The position numbers and the translations under genes are program-made. From Lingula anatina (taxonomy: Eukaryota > Brachiopoda > Lingulata > Lingulida > Lingulidae), in the NCBI RefSeq assembly GCF_001039355.2, contig NW_019775584.1:250001-307897 (forward strand): a stretch of 57,897 nt of DNA, given 5' to 3'. The notes under the pieces are model-generated. The model saw nothing but the letters and a program-made list of their open reading frames with translations. It made no database searches and was not told where the DNA came from. Shown here piece after piece: positions 40,297 through 57,897 of the stretch (position 1 is its first letter; the number at the start of each line of letters is the position of its first letter).

Positions 40297-43200
40297 CTAA
40301 TTACTCCTCTGTTTTTTGGATGAGGGTTCAACAGATTTCTCCTCCAGCAACTTGTTATGTAGGGTCATAAGGCCTTTGAAGTATTTGACCGTTTTCACCT
40401 TCAACTCCAACGTGGCATCCTCATCGCAGACAAAGATTGTTTTGGGGTGCATCTGGAAAGCTGACACTGTCCACATGTGACTGACTCCCTCCTCAATTGC
40501 TTTGTATAAAGCATAGGACTTGTGAGCACCTGTGATCAGGATCATCACCTGGAGTAAAGTGGAGGTTAGTTATTTAGGCAGTAATGAGGTAAAATATGTT
40601 AAGCTGTATAAAGTAAAGATATAAGTACTATGTTGGTATACTTAGAGCACCCTTAATTGCAAGTGGACATTACAGTAAAAGTCAAACGTCCATGTTACAA
40701 TATTAATTGTGACATAATATTTAGTGATAGAAGTCAATTGGAAAGTGTTTCCTATTTATCTCTCTCTCTTCTCCTTAACACACACACACACACACACACA
40801 CACACCATTACAAAAATACACACAACACATATACTGGCACAGACATAGTTATCTCCATGCATTTCAGAGACACCACATTACCTCTCTAGCATCCATGACA
40901 GTGCCCACTCCCACAGTCAGAGCCTCAGTGGGGACCTGGCTGATGTCTCCGCCAAAGAAACGGGCGTTGGCCTCCACTGTGTCCTGGTTCAGAGTTTTCA
41001 CACGTGTACGTGAGACCAGACTGGAGCCTGGCTCATTGAAGGCTATGTGGCCGTCTGGTCCAATACCTGTACAGAAAAATTGTTTTATCACTAAAAATAG
41101 TCTAAAACCTGTACAATAAAATTATTTATCTCAAATAATGATCTTAAATGAAATGACCATTTATGAAAGTATTCTTTTAACTTATAGTTATAGTTATCTG
41201 ATAATAAATAAGGCTTTAAATGTTTCTTGAAAATGGGTCTTTTATAATCGCATAATATTTTACATGAGTTTTTAATTTGTAATATAAAATGTCTTAAGAT
41301 GGCCCCAAATTAAGTGATTTAGTATTTTTTGTACACATTTGTCATTTTTATCATATATTAACTATCATAACTCCCAATCTGATGCACAAGTTAATTAAAG
41401 AACAGACAAAGAAAGTCACTACAGCTAAAATGAAACAAACTACTGTGATAAGTGTGAAAATCAGAATGTAAATTTGTGACCCATACACATTTTACCCCCT
41501 CCCTCCACATTCCCATACCACATCTCACCCCCAAATCTAACATTGAGATATTAAAGTCTTCTTTTGGTCCTAGAACCTTACCTCCCATGAATAACTCAAT
41601 CCCCCCTGCCTTTTTAATCTCCTCCTCAAAATGCTCACATTCCGCCACCTTGTCCTCTGCGTTCCCATCTAGAAGGTGGGCGTTCTCAGGAAGAATGTCA
41701 ATGTGTTTGAAGAAATTGTGCCACATAAAGGAATGGTAGCTCTCTGGATGATTTCTGGGCAGAGCTGTAATTTACCAAAAGAAACACTTCAGCATCAAGT
41801 TGTTCAAGCTTGTGACATCATTTAGATAGTCTTAAAATATGAAATTTATTGATTTAAAAATAACAACTCTCCTATATATATATAGAGAGAGATAATACTA
41901 CATTTTCAATTTTATCTTTCTTGGAAAATCATAAGAAATGTTAATGTATGTTTAAACAATACAACAAAAGTATACCTTAATATTATCATAATCCATGTGT
42001 AGTGTATTTGGGTATAATAATCATCTGTAAACTATACAATCTATCTTACCTACATACTCATCCATGTTAAAAGTTTTGACATATTTGAAAGAAAGTTCTC
42101 CTTTCTTGTAAAATTCTATTAGCTTTTTATATGTTCCCAGAGGAGTGCTACCTGAAATTTACAAAAGATATAATGTACTCTCTCTCTCTCTCCCTCTCTC
42201 TCTCTTTCTCACTTTAAAAACTGAATCAATAAGCAATAAATTTCTAACAAAATATTCTGAACCACTTGCAGTTTATATTTTAATAATTTTAATGCTACTG
42301 TGCAGACTTAAAATATTGTGTGATAATTTTTGAAATGTTTCATTTCTTCAGTCTGATATTTTACATTTTACTGTTAATGTATCTAGACAACTTCTGAATT
42401 CTCATCTCAAGATGTCTAATTACTTTATGGACATTATGATAAGATAACTGAAGCAAGAGATTAACATTATAGACCAATTTCCAGTGGACACACCATATCC
42501 TAAGTGAATTCTTCAACTGTTGTACATTTTATCTCCACTTATATAACTGTCAACACACTTAAAGTCTCTTTGGTGCCCTTTAAATTTGAGCTGTGACATT
42601 GCAGGCATAGGGGTTTAAACATAAATTGTTCTATTTATAAAATGTTGGATCACATGATCCATGACCTTTGAATTCAGCAAGGCTTGTATAGCTTCCTTTG
42701 TTCAGCCATCATTTGTCCCAAATAATTCAGTGCATTTCTCATCCCTTCTAACTATTTTATCTGACTATATTAAAGTTAACAATCAAGAATTGAAAAAGTT
42801 TGTGTATTTCTATCACATATAATCAAAACAGACGTAATGTTGAATCGGTTTATTGTGCTAAATTTCTACTTTTCTTACTTATTTAAGCCTCACACTTACT
42901 ACAAATTAAGGATGCATACAAAATACTGCTTGGCTGTGGATCAAATATGCCTGGCCCACTTGAAAACATGCCATGCAATCCCCTAACAGGCACTCCATAG
43001 ATTACCCACAGAGTATATGCGGTAAGCATTCAAATGGGTCAGACATACATATTTGATCCACAATCTGTTAGTCTGCAGTTGTGAATGCCGCCTTTGTATG
43101 CATTTTTTTTTTTTTTTTTTTGTAAAATGAAGAAGCTTAATGCTACCAATGTACCAAATCTATTCTTAACAATGGACTCTGCATCATGAGCCTGATATGC

Positions 43201-44063
43201 ACGTACTAGCACAGGTGCTAATTTCCAGATAGGCTACCTGAAGAAATGGGACCTCTCTGGCACTAATCTTTACTGTTACCAAATTAAATTCACCCCTTCC
43301 TTGTTTATAACCTAATCTTAAAATAGAAACCCACTTCAGAATCGGGAATATCAAATATCATAAGCTTTTATGCTTCTTAAATGGCTTCTTAAAATAGATA
43401 CCCACTACAGATTCATGATTTTATGTTCGTTTTTTATTTGGAGAAGTATCAGGATTGTTCTTAAGCACTATTTTCATCAAATGAATTTGCACTGGTTATG
43501 TCAAGTACTTTTGGAAGAGGCCACCCCAAGCAGTGGCATCACTGTATCTGATAGCATTTTGCTACTTAGTCTAGAAATGAAAACAAATTTTATTTCTTGG
43601 GATTCTATGACAAGTTTCATGAATGAGGTACACCTAGTCTTAAACAATCTTTAAACATAAATTACTACAAATTTTTTTTTAGTGAATATTATTAAGTACA
43701 TAAGAGAGGGCACTGGTATACAAACAGATTTTTTTTTGTTGTTGTTTCCATAAAAGAACATGCATGGACAATCTTAGAACAAACAAAAAATCTTCTAACC
43801 ACAATATCCATTCAACTTCGCCAAGTTATCATAAAGTAGTATAATATCGATCTGACTTGGGATAAGAAAGCTTCACCAGGGATTCCAGACACCCACAATT
43901 ATGTTACAGAAACACCCAGAAATGGCAAAAAAAGATTACCTGTTGGAAGTCCAAGTGTAAAATAGTTATCTGGACCTGGCTCAAAGTCCAGTATCCTCCT
44001 TTTTATATATCTAGCAGCCCACTCACTGACTTTGTCATAATTGTCTAATATAACCAACCTCAT
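40297..44063 (-). CDS. GNPDA: Glucosamine-6-phosphate deaminase/isomerase
   Basis: Converts glucosamine 6-phosphate and water to fructose 6-phosphate and ammonia in the cytosol, feeding amino sugars into glycolysis. Exons on the minus strand: 44063-43940, 42151-42050, 41764-41582, 41066-40882 and 40548-40297; all phases join to give 281 residues. It starts [20 protein letters not shown] and has the phosphate-binding [13 protein letters not shown] (about 36-48), catalytic FNMDEYV with Asp72, and [15 protein letters not shown] with Asp141, His143 and Glu148, the same numbers as in E. coli NagB. The C-terminus is close to the vertebrate enzymes ([20 protein letters not shown]-like) with a short Ser/Lys-rich tail. 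GNPDA1 and GNPDA2 cannot be told apart here; invertebrates usually have one. The ATG is the first three bases of its exon, directly after the TTTTCAG acceptor. Confidence 0.97.
40778..40805 (+). repeat. (CA)n microsatellite
   Basis: CA run in the last intron of GNPDA, about 75 bases downstream (in transcript sense) of the exon 40882-41066. Confidence 0.95.
42177..42210 (+). repeat. (TC)n microsatellite
   Basis: Interrupted TC run about 26 bases before GNPDA exon 2 in transcript sense, so it is purine-rich (GA) on the transcribed strand near the acceptor. Confidence 0.9.
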
Positions 44064-44572
44064 CTGAAAAGTAAGAGTAGATGAAAGTGTCTGGAGTTCA
44101 AAGTCCAAATTCATTAATTATTTCTTGATATAATTCATCCATTCATTTACCCTAAACCACCATTCAGTTTGAAATTTTACTACATACACATAAGTATGAA
44201 TACTTATGTTTTTACTAAGCCTACACGTCAAAGGAAAATGTTAACATTTTAAACATATCTGACAAATGATATATGGATAAAGGTACTAGTAAAGCAACTT
44301 AAGTCCTGGTAAATGTAACAAGTCCCATTTTCAAAAATTATTTCACCTACTGTATATTTTCAGATAAACAAGAAGTTAAACTGCCTCGCTAACTTATCTG
44401 ACAAAGCCTTCGTAACAATAACATCAGATTTTAAGGTAGATGCGGAACAAAGGCTTTTGTTGTAAACAGATATTTGACGCGAGCCGAAGACAAAATGTAA
44501 TTTATCGCAATCTTTCTCTAGCTTTTCAACCAGTAGTGTTAAATATTTCTGCAAAAAAGTTTAATACTCACA

Positions 44573-44720
44573 ATGAATTTCAAGTTCCTCTGTCTCTGTA
44601 TAGCACCTTGAAGTCTTAACTGGAGATAAATATGCGAGATGTTAAAAGTCAACTGACTCAGCGACGATCAGCTGTCTGCTACGACCTTGACCCTGACTGT
44701 GAGTTAGTTTTGCAGATTTA
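44573..44720 (-). other. GNPDA: Probable 5' non-coding exon of GNPDA (upstream limit unknown)
   Basis: The coding exon begins exactly at ATG after a CAG acceptor, so a 5' untranslated exon is required upstream. On the minus strand a consensus donor GTGAGT starts at 44571, and the sequence before it is the likely leader exon. Its true 3' edge is 44572. The transcription start is not visible, and the 44720 limit is a guess. Confidence 0.45.
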
Positions 44721-44920
44721 ACGACAGTTCAAAATTACCAACTTAATCCCATGGGCAACAACAGAAAAGGCTGTATTAACCGTAATGACGTATCCTTTTA
44801 GACGATACAGTATACATAGTATGTACCTCTTTCTTTTGTAAAGCTAGCATTTATCTAGGCTTTTGCAACATTATAAAGTACCCAATATCCACGAGTACCC
44901 ACTGACTTAAAAAGTATGAA
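44573..44920. promoter_or_regulatory. Divergent promoter region between GNPDA and CLPB
   Basis: The leader of GNPDA (minus) and the ATG of CLPB (plus, 44921) lie within about 350 bp, so their promoters share this stretch. It contains a CRE-like TGACGTAT near 44787, a direct GACCTTGACC near 44690 that resembles an ERR/nuclear-receptor site on the minus strand with one mismatch, and a TATAAAG at 44872 some 43 bp before the CLPB ATG. These short matches are suggestive only. Confidence 0.5.
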
Positions 44921-51176
<6,256 letters not shown>

Positions 51177-51973
51177 GGGTGAAATTCACATGTGTTTACA
51201 CTGGGGAAATGTGACGCTGTCCTGTTGCAAGCTTAGTGCGCAACTCTTTGTGGAAAGCTGTTAATACTGCATCGAAATACAAGTCAGAGGGCAAAACATT
51301 TGAATCAGCTACCACAGCTTTAACTTTCCTGCCTGTAAAATTATGTAGATACTGGGCTGTATAAAATACCAATAGCAACATTTGCCATGTGTGAACACAA
51401 AGTTGATGTGTGTATTTATTTGAGTAACACAGTGGATGACAAGGGTTACCCTGAAGTTCATCTTATCACGGTATCAGTAGCCACAAGAATATGCTGGTGT
51501 AGAGGAGTCTAATCACAAGAACACCAATCCTGAGAATTTGGGAATTCTGATTATATGACTTGCCAAACACAAATTTCTATCCTAGGAGCAAGAGTATATG
51601 AACAATTGTGTTTCTCCTCTTTCTTACTTTGAGGTTTTCTGGAAAAAAAATTGTGAAGCACCCTGGGTTTCACTGGATTGGAAATGGCAGGCGCTTGCTG
51701 GAGGCTGAAAACGAAATGAGTTTTCAGTAAACTGTGAAACTACGGGTGTTCACAGTTGTATCCATGTCCAGTTCCCTTTGTTGGGGTGCATTTGCCCCAT
51801 GTTATAGAAGTCATTTATTTAAAAAAGAGAAAGTTTAGATTTCAGCCTACACAAGCAAATAGATGTTACTAGATTACTGTATAATATAATGTAAATGTAA
51901 TATAATATAATATAAATTCTACCGTGCGCAGTGTGTTTTGAGTGGGCCTTTTTCATTGATCATCATCATGATA

Positions 51974-51979
51974 AATAAA
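51974..51979 (+). terminator. CLPB: Candidate CLPB poly(A) signal
   Basis: AATAAA about 800 nt after the CLPB stop at 51176. Confidence 0.4.
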
Positions 51980-52076
51980 TGTCGATATGGTGTATTTTAG
52001 AACATTTTTCTGAATCGTATTTTTCATTTGCCCTGTTATCAGCATGTTGACGTGCCTGTGACTACGGGAGCTGTTC

Positions 52077-52082
52077 TTTATT
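52077..52082 (-). terminator. Candidate poly(A) signal of the LamG-sushi gene
   Basis: AATAAA on the minus strand, 375 nt after the stop at 52457. It is about 100 bp from the CLPB signal, so the two convergent genes end close together and may overlap. Confidence 0.45.
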
Positions 52083-52456
52083 TAAGTGCGTTTTAGGCGG
52101 TGGACTTGATACTATCGAGAACTATCAAATGTTTCTAAACCCCGTGAACGTGTGTAATGGAGACAAAATTTCAGAGTTATTTTTGTACTCTGTGTGCTTT
52201 CGGCTCGAGAGTTCAACTCCACTGCAGTTACTATAAGAGCTTGTGATCGTTCACTCTTGTGAAGACTGTTCCGTTTAGTTTTGCGATTTCTTGCAGATAC
52301 TGTTTTTCCAGTATTTCCTGAAGCGCATTTCGGACTTGCCACCTCATCTGTATCGGCCTTTACCACAGTACGTGCTCAAGCTATGTTAATAATATCCTTT
52401 GATTGAAATGAAAATAAGATTAACATGGTTTTGTATTCGCTGATGGCTGGATACTT

Positions 52457-54965
52457 CTACTCCCGCAAATCCTTCTGCTGTAAAGCTCGTCTAGTGTTAT
52501 GCCCAGTTCTTAAACGTGGTTCAAGGGGCGACCCTGGGACTTGCTGCATCACTTGTTTTTTTCCGCAGCATTTTCTTCGAATCCACCGCCTTATTATCCT
52601 GGAGTGCTTGTACAATGTTGGAATATCGCTGAGAAATATTCCACCGACTATGGAAGATATAACCAAGATCGCGAATGTCCCGCAGGGTATCAGGACTCTC
52701 AGCGGGGCCTCCAGGGGGACTTTACGGTAGCCCGGGGGTCTGGGGGTTACTGAATCGATTTGAGTATCTGGGAGGTAAAAAAAAAACAATTATCCAGTAT
52801 TTGTATACTAGTAATTCGTTTTAAATAGTCAGTATTACGACATTTTAATGTGCGTGAGCGAAAAATCTATGCTGACATTGAAATGTTGAGTGAAAGCCTT
52901 TAAGAGTGAAAACGAATTTTTGTAACAGTTACTTTATCTTGTAGCTTTGGTATTATTATTTACATTACTATATATATATATTTTTCTATTTGTAATTAGA
53001 GCTAAAGGTAAATTTTAAAATTGTTTGTTATTTGGCTAAAATGTACTTGTTCAAATAGCTAAAGTCGAGAAAGGCCCGTGTTTAGTTATTGTATGAGGAT
53101 TTACCTGTACACGAACTCAAATGGTGCGCACTCCAGACCCCTTTTTCTGTACATCGCACTGTGCGTTCTGTGGCGCCATCTGGGAAAAACGTGCCATTCA
53201 CGCAGGTGTAGAGCAGACGACAGTCGTAGATGTAATCCGTGCAGTTTGACACAAAGACTGCATTCTGAATTTTTCTGGGTTCCAAGCATCTGACTAAAAA
53301 ATTATATATTTTAAGTTTTATTGTTAAGAATTATGATAAAACTGTGAAGAGAACGAAGTTTATGTTATTTAACTGACATCAAAAAGGAAAGCCAGCTTGC
53401 CATATCAATTTATATCTATGACACAATCCTTACAAAAGCTTAAAAACAAGAAAATGCACGACAGCAATGTTGCAGTATCTTTTACAAATGTTGTTTTCCA
53501 TAGCTCCCAACGTCTGTCGACGTCTTTTTCACGGGCTGCAGCACACGTTTGATATTCCTTGAAGCGCAAACCCTTTTCCTCGGCCAAGTTGTTTTTGTCT
53601 AACAAAGCCAGTTAACGCTTTGGCAAAAACGCACGTTCGGAAACGTGGAAACACTACAAAGATGGATTGCATTCCGTCTTTATTCATCCTTTAATATTAT
53701 GCTCATATAACCGCGACGGGCAGTATTCTCTTCGGATAATGGTGGCCGATTTACAAATAGTAGGATCCTATATGAGATTCATTATTTTTGCATGCCCGGT
53801 GTTTGACTTTTAAAGTGTGATTGATATTGTGGGCGTTTTCAGCTTCTGACTAAAAATTCAGCCCAAACCAAAGACCAATATACTTTGGTTCACTCTAAGT
53901 TGATGAGCACAATTTACTTCAGAGTGGACATGCACTTTTTCATGCGCTGAAAATTGAGAGCCTGGTAATATTTTAGGCGGATAAGTGATACAGACCGTGC
54001 AAAATAAACTTAATAGTAATTATCTTTACACGTACGATCTATAAGAATAGTGTTCACTAATCAACATTTGCAGAGGCATGCTAACTGGTCCTAAAATACG
54101 AAAAAAATATTTAGAAGTAAGACTGCTTTCATTTATAAGGCTATTTTGCCATACCTTGCGGGTAAGTGATACGGTTGTTTCCGTTCCTCTGGGGATGTCC
54201 CATTTGAAAAAAGAAAAACATTAGGATAAAAGAAATCAGCTCACCTTCACAGTCGGGCAAAACGGGCCTCCAGCCGACACCAGTACAGCGTGTTGTGGCT
54301 GACCTCTGTCCACCGGGGAACCGATGGCCGTCGTCGCACACGTATGTGATGGACACGTCGATATAAGGAGAAATCAGAGAGGTCCCAGCTGCTGTTGCGT
54401 TCCCCACAACTGGGACCACCACGCACAGAGCTTCATAAGTCGCTGTCACGACCGGTGAATCCGAAATGTTGGGTGTTTCAGGTGTTGGTGCGGAAGAAGG
54501 GGAGCTAATAGCGTTTGTAGTTTCTATTTCTGCTCCACTCTCTGTTCTAGTTGACGTTTCAGTTCCAGATGTGGCTTCTATCCAAGTTGAAGCTTGTGTT
54601 TCGGCGGAATTGTGAAACGGCGTTTCTGATGAAGATGACAATGTCAACAATACCTCAGTGGTTTCAGTAAAAGAGCCTGAAACCATCGTAGAGGTAGCCA
54701 GGCTTGTGAGCGTCACTGTTGTTTCATAATATGATTCCGTTGCAATCACATCTGTGTCTGTAACAATTGTTTCCACAGTCACTGTATCACTTGAAAGACC
54801 TGTATGGTCTTCATTACCATTTGGAAAGGTGACTACAGAAATAAAAAAAAAAAAGATTACACACCAATACACGTTATGTGAACGTGTGTGTTTTTGTACT
54901 GAATGTGCAATTACAAACAAAATGAACGAAATGAAAAAATGATCGCTTTAAAATTTGTCTTATAT

Positions 54966-55023
<58 letters not shown>

Positions 55024-56180
55024 TTCATCTATACCATTACTAGCGTCATCACAATAGCTCAAAGCAGTGACCAGTTCAATTTCTGTCAGTTCGTAATTAT
55101 ACACTTGGAGGCATGTAAAATCCCCGACGAATGGAGGCAGAGGGTATAAGGAAACACTGTTGAATTCACCACCTATCCACAAATATGGATAGTTCGTCGC
55201 TGGCCTTCTGGAGCCCACATTTAAAATATATGTGTCCACCCAGTCGTCTAACGTTTCAGAAGTCTTCAGATGCAGAGTTTTTAATTTCAAATACCCGGTT
55301 GAACTATTATAGGTTACGGCAAACGCCAGCCATTGCATATCGATGATACTCGTTATAAGAATTTGAGCCACTGTGTACCCATTGAAATATACCAAATAAT
55401 AATTGCTGGATTTAGTAATAAAGAAACCATCCTTGCTTCCAAGTTCGTTTGTATAGGTTATAATGGAAGATGCGGCTACAGGGTCGTTCGCCCGCATGAC
55501 GAAAAGGAACGTAAATGAACCGTTAATGGTTAACTGTCCATTATTGGGAATCTGGACATAGCAAGATGACGTGATAAATAAGGGATTTTGAGTAAAACCC
55601 GGTGGGATTGAACCGTTGGTCTCACAGGCCGTGATTCCGTGATTCTCGTAACCTGAAATGTCCTTCGTTTGGAAAGCGGAATCAAGCGGCCAAAATCCAA
55701 GAGGCATTGGCATGGAACCTGAAATTACCATCAGACACTTTCATAAATGATATGCTTCAAAGTTATGCTATTTAATTTGTATTTCATATTTTCATATACT
55801 CAATTTTCGGTTTACTTAACATGTCGCCAAACTTCAAAGAATTTATATTTATGAAATTTTTCAGTTCGGCACCGTATTATTTTAGTTAAAACGACTGATT
55901 TTTTAAACTAACGATGAAGTCAAAGTGTTGTTAATCTTTGATCACAAAATGACAATAAAACTAATACTGATACTGAAACTGTAACTGAGGAAATTTAGCC
56001 TGTGTTTGCCTTCAAATTCAAGACAATCCTTGAATCGTAGTCAAACATGGCTCAAACTGAGAAGGGCAATTACAATATGAACTTCACCATTTGACGTTTG
56101 TTCCAGTGTTTTGTCTCACCTTCATTTAAAGTGTAGCATCGCTCAAGACAAAAGCAAAAGATGAGTAGATGTAGGATCAT
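52457..56180 (-). CDS. Type I membrane protein: signal peptide, LamG-like domain, Ser/Thr-rich stalk, two sushi (CCP) domains, TM helix
   Basis: Five exons on the minus strand, all joined in phase 1: 56180-56120, 55718-55035, 54832-54245, 53293-53105 and 52767-52457; total 610 residues. Exon 1 is a signal peptide (MILHLLIFCFCLERCYTL). Exon 2 (about 21-248) is a LamG/concanavalin-like jellyroll (GFWPLDSAFQTKDISGYENH; NGSFTFLFVMRAND; YLWIGGEFNSVSLYP). Exon 3 starts with about 110 Ser/Thr-rich residues, probably O-glycosylated, and ends with a sushi domain (CVVVPVVGN...YVCDDGHRF...CTGVGWRPVLPDC). Exon 4 is a second sushi domain (CLEPRKIQNAVF...YTCVNGTFF...CTEKGVW). Exon 5 has the membrane helix (VLIPCGTFAILVISSIVGG) and a basic tail (RIIRRWIRRKCCGKK). 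This suggests a surface adhesion or recognition molecule. I do not recognise a named ortholog. Confidence 0.85.
54965..55022 (+). repeat. (TG)n(AG)n compound microsatellite
   Basis: It fills more than a quarter of the 202-nt intron (54833-55034) between the LamG exon and the stalk exon, starting 12 nt after the donor in transcript sense as (CT)n then (CA)n. Confidence 0.95.
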
Positions 56181-56619
56181 GATCCCAAGACGGTGCCCTC
56201 TGTCTATTCACTCTATTGAGAACCCCAGACTTGCCATGGAAAACTATGGCCCCGAATCATCGAACTGGCTCGGCGTGCACGTACAATGCTTGTTAATCAC
56301 TCGGCGTTCTGTACTCAGTTGTCGTGCTTCCAATTTGTTATCTTTCCCTCCGAGTCTCTGAGATCATAAAATGTGCGTTGAATTAATCATCCTAACGTTG
56401 CTTTCTGTCAGCGTTCTGTACACCAAGCGCCTTCCTTTCAACACGAATAAAACGAATTATGGTTGTTGATCGTTTCGTCATGCGATCTGTCGTTTCATTA
56501 ATGCTTGCATGATGTTAATCACCAAGGTTTGTATTCATTATATTCCGGGAAAAAATTCTTTTTTTTTTGCTATTATGAAAAATGCAAAAACGTATGAAAT
56601 GTTATGGTTTCATGTCTTT

Positions 56620-56666
<47 letters not shown>

Positions 56667-57897
56667 TTATTATTTTTTTTTTGATGACAATTTAACTCTG
56701 TTCACTAGATTGCACATTCACGCTTTGTAAAAATAAAACAACTTGGCCCAATTTCGGAATAAGGTTGCGCCAGTAAAAACTGTATAAACGATTTGCTGGC
56801 CACAAAGTTAATCTAGACTTCAAGCACCTTGCATTCCGTATTATTTTTAGATTTATTTTCACCTATATATAGAATTATCGTTATTATTACTATTATTTTG
56901 TAGTTTTGCTTTAAAAAGCATTGCATACATTTCCTATACAAAGGTTGCCAAGCACAGCTGTATGTTTGATAACTATGGTTACGGAAATAGTGACCGACTC
57001 ACGACATCAGTTTCCAGTTTCGTAAGTATCAAGGCCATTATCACCAGAGTCCCTCGTTGTATTGACGGACGTGTTCAGTTAAGCGGATCCAAGCACAATG
57101 ATCGAAGGTGTACAACGAGCATTAAATGTTTATGTATAATCATTATGATTTCCCTGGAAATTTCAACTCTTTCTATTAATCAGCAATGTATTGTATGCTA
57201 CATCCAAGACCGTTCACAGAATTGCGATCCATGCGCCCATTTTTGAATTTTAAATTTTCAGCTTTTGTATCATTCACGAGATGAATTTAGAATCTGGTTA
57301 CCTTCATTTGTTACGGTAAAATAAAAAAAAAAATCAAGAACACAAACAGATTTACAAATCGTATTATAGCCAGTGCAAAGAGTACACTTTGGTGGTAAAG
57401 AGAAAATTGCTGAAACTGCCAGGAAAATTAATTTTTGGCCATTCTAACACGCACTGTATAACTTCTAAAAACATCGCATACCTTGTTAAAACGCCAAAAC
57501 ATTGCTCAAGCGAGACTAAAAGTGTATCCATTTTGGTATGGTTCAGTTCTCTCTTTTTTTGTCTACCCACCCAATATAGGTATCATCGATCTTTGTCAGC
57601 ATAGGAAGATTAATGAATAGGCCTGCAATTATAACGTTATAGGCCTCGTTGTCTGCCCCTGTGTTCTAATTCCTCTACCAGTAGCCTTTTTTTCTGTCGT
57701 GATCGTAGTCCGATGTTTATTTCATCGATTATTTTGGGTCATGACAAGAACATTTTCCAAGATAGGGGCCCGGATCTCCTAGCTCTATTTAATGTTTGAC
57801 TGTTATTTGCTGAATTTTGTATTTAAAATTTTGTGCTTTGTATTTAAATCTTGAAGGTTTATCCTACTACAAGTGTACATGGGTTGTAATTCATAAA
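56181..57897. other. Upstream of the LamG-sushi gene; no gene seen
   Basis: Should hold the promoter of the minus-strand gene. Apart from the (TTTA)n run I find no exon with matching splice sites on either strand; open frames here are short and unlike any protein I know. Confidence 0.65.
56618..56669 (+). repeat. (TTTA)n microsatellite
   Basis: About thirteen TTTA units upstream of the LamG-sushi gene. Confidence 0.95.

Larger units (their letters stand above)
51177..52456. other. Convergent 3' region of CLPB and the LamG-sushi gene
   Basis: 3' UTRs with facing poly(A) signals at 51974 and 52077 and a short TATAA-rich repeat at about 51880-51915. No other gene seen. Confidence 0.75.

Noticed and set aside
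44872-44878. TATA box for CLPB
   Set aside because: TATAAAG is only about 43 bp before the ATG and would leave a leader of very few bases; probably chance in AT-rich DNA.
52425-52753. Plus-strand open frames of 70-101 codons
   Set aside because: Antisense to the membrane-helix exon of the LamG-sushi gene, which has matching splice phase and a clear TM segment.
53101-53289. Minus-strand frame starting with ATG at 53289
   Set aside because: It is in the wrong frame; the sushi domain with its four cysteines is read in the neighbouring frame, which joins in phase on both sides.
56962-57246. 94-codon plus-strand frame upstream of the LamG-sushi gene
   Set aside because: No recognisable domain, no splice partner and no promoter or poly(A) context.

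Overview
This is eukaryotic nuclear DNA from an invertebrate animal. Genes are split by AT-rich GT-AG introns, and there are microsatellites, small hairpin transposons and an N-filled gap. Every protein resembles the animal version, and a CLPB gene with ankyrin repeats is retained, although CLPB is missing from flies and nematodes. A mollusc or other lophotrochozoan is my best guess. That is inference, since no sequence here names the species.

Layout: (1) From the left edge to 35108, plus strand, lies the 3' two thirds of a PDE2A-type cGMP-stimulated cyclic-nucleotide phosphodiesterase: the end of GAF-A, GAF-B, the linker helix and the whole HD-type catalytic domain. (2) Inside it, about 10.1 kb (3706-13809) is repeated as 13812 to about 23835. 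The two copies meet at a single N that lies inside a hairpin transposon. Splice phases do not allow the copies to be used one after the other, so I read this most simply as two unmerged haplotypes. (3) Right after the GAF-A/GAF-B linker splice donor, both copies carry a roughly 2.6 kb open frame continuous with the PDE2A exon. The copies differ there only by in-frame length changes. It could be an alternative end of the protein or a giant in-frame insert between the GAF domains. (4) Two 78-nt exons at 25246 and 26544 encode alternative versions of the same GAF-B-to-catalytic linker helix and look mutually exclusive. (5) 35109-40296 holds the facing 3' regions of PDE2A and GNPDA, with a 335-N gap. 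(6) 40297-44063, minus strand, is a complete five-exon glucosamine-6-phosphate deaminase. (7) About 350 bp further on, 44921-51176, plus strand, is a complete 16-exon mitochondrial CLPB disaggregase, so the two genes share a divergent promoter. (8) 52457-56180, minus strand, is a complete five-exon type I membrane protein: signal peptide, LamG-like domain, Ser/Thr-rich stalk, two sushi domains, one membrane helix and a basic tail. (9) I see no gene in 56181-57897.

The genes do not form an obvious pathway: cyclic-nucleotide signalling, amino-sugar catabolism, mitochondrial protein quality control and a cell-surface receptor-like protein. The notable signals are the PDE2A isoform structures (the long in-frame ORF and the duplicate linker exon), the assembly duplication around them, and the LamG-sushi surface protein.
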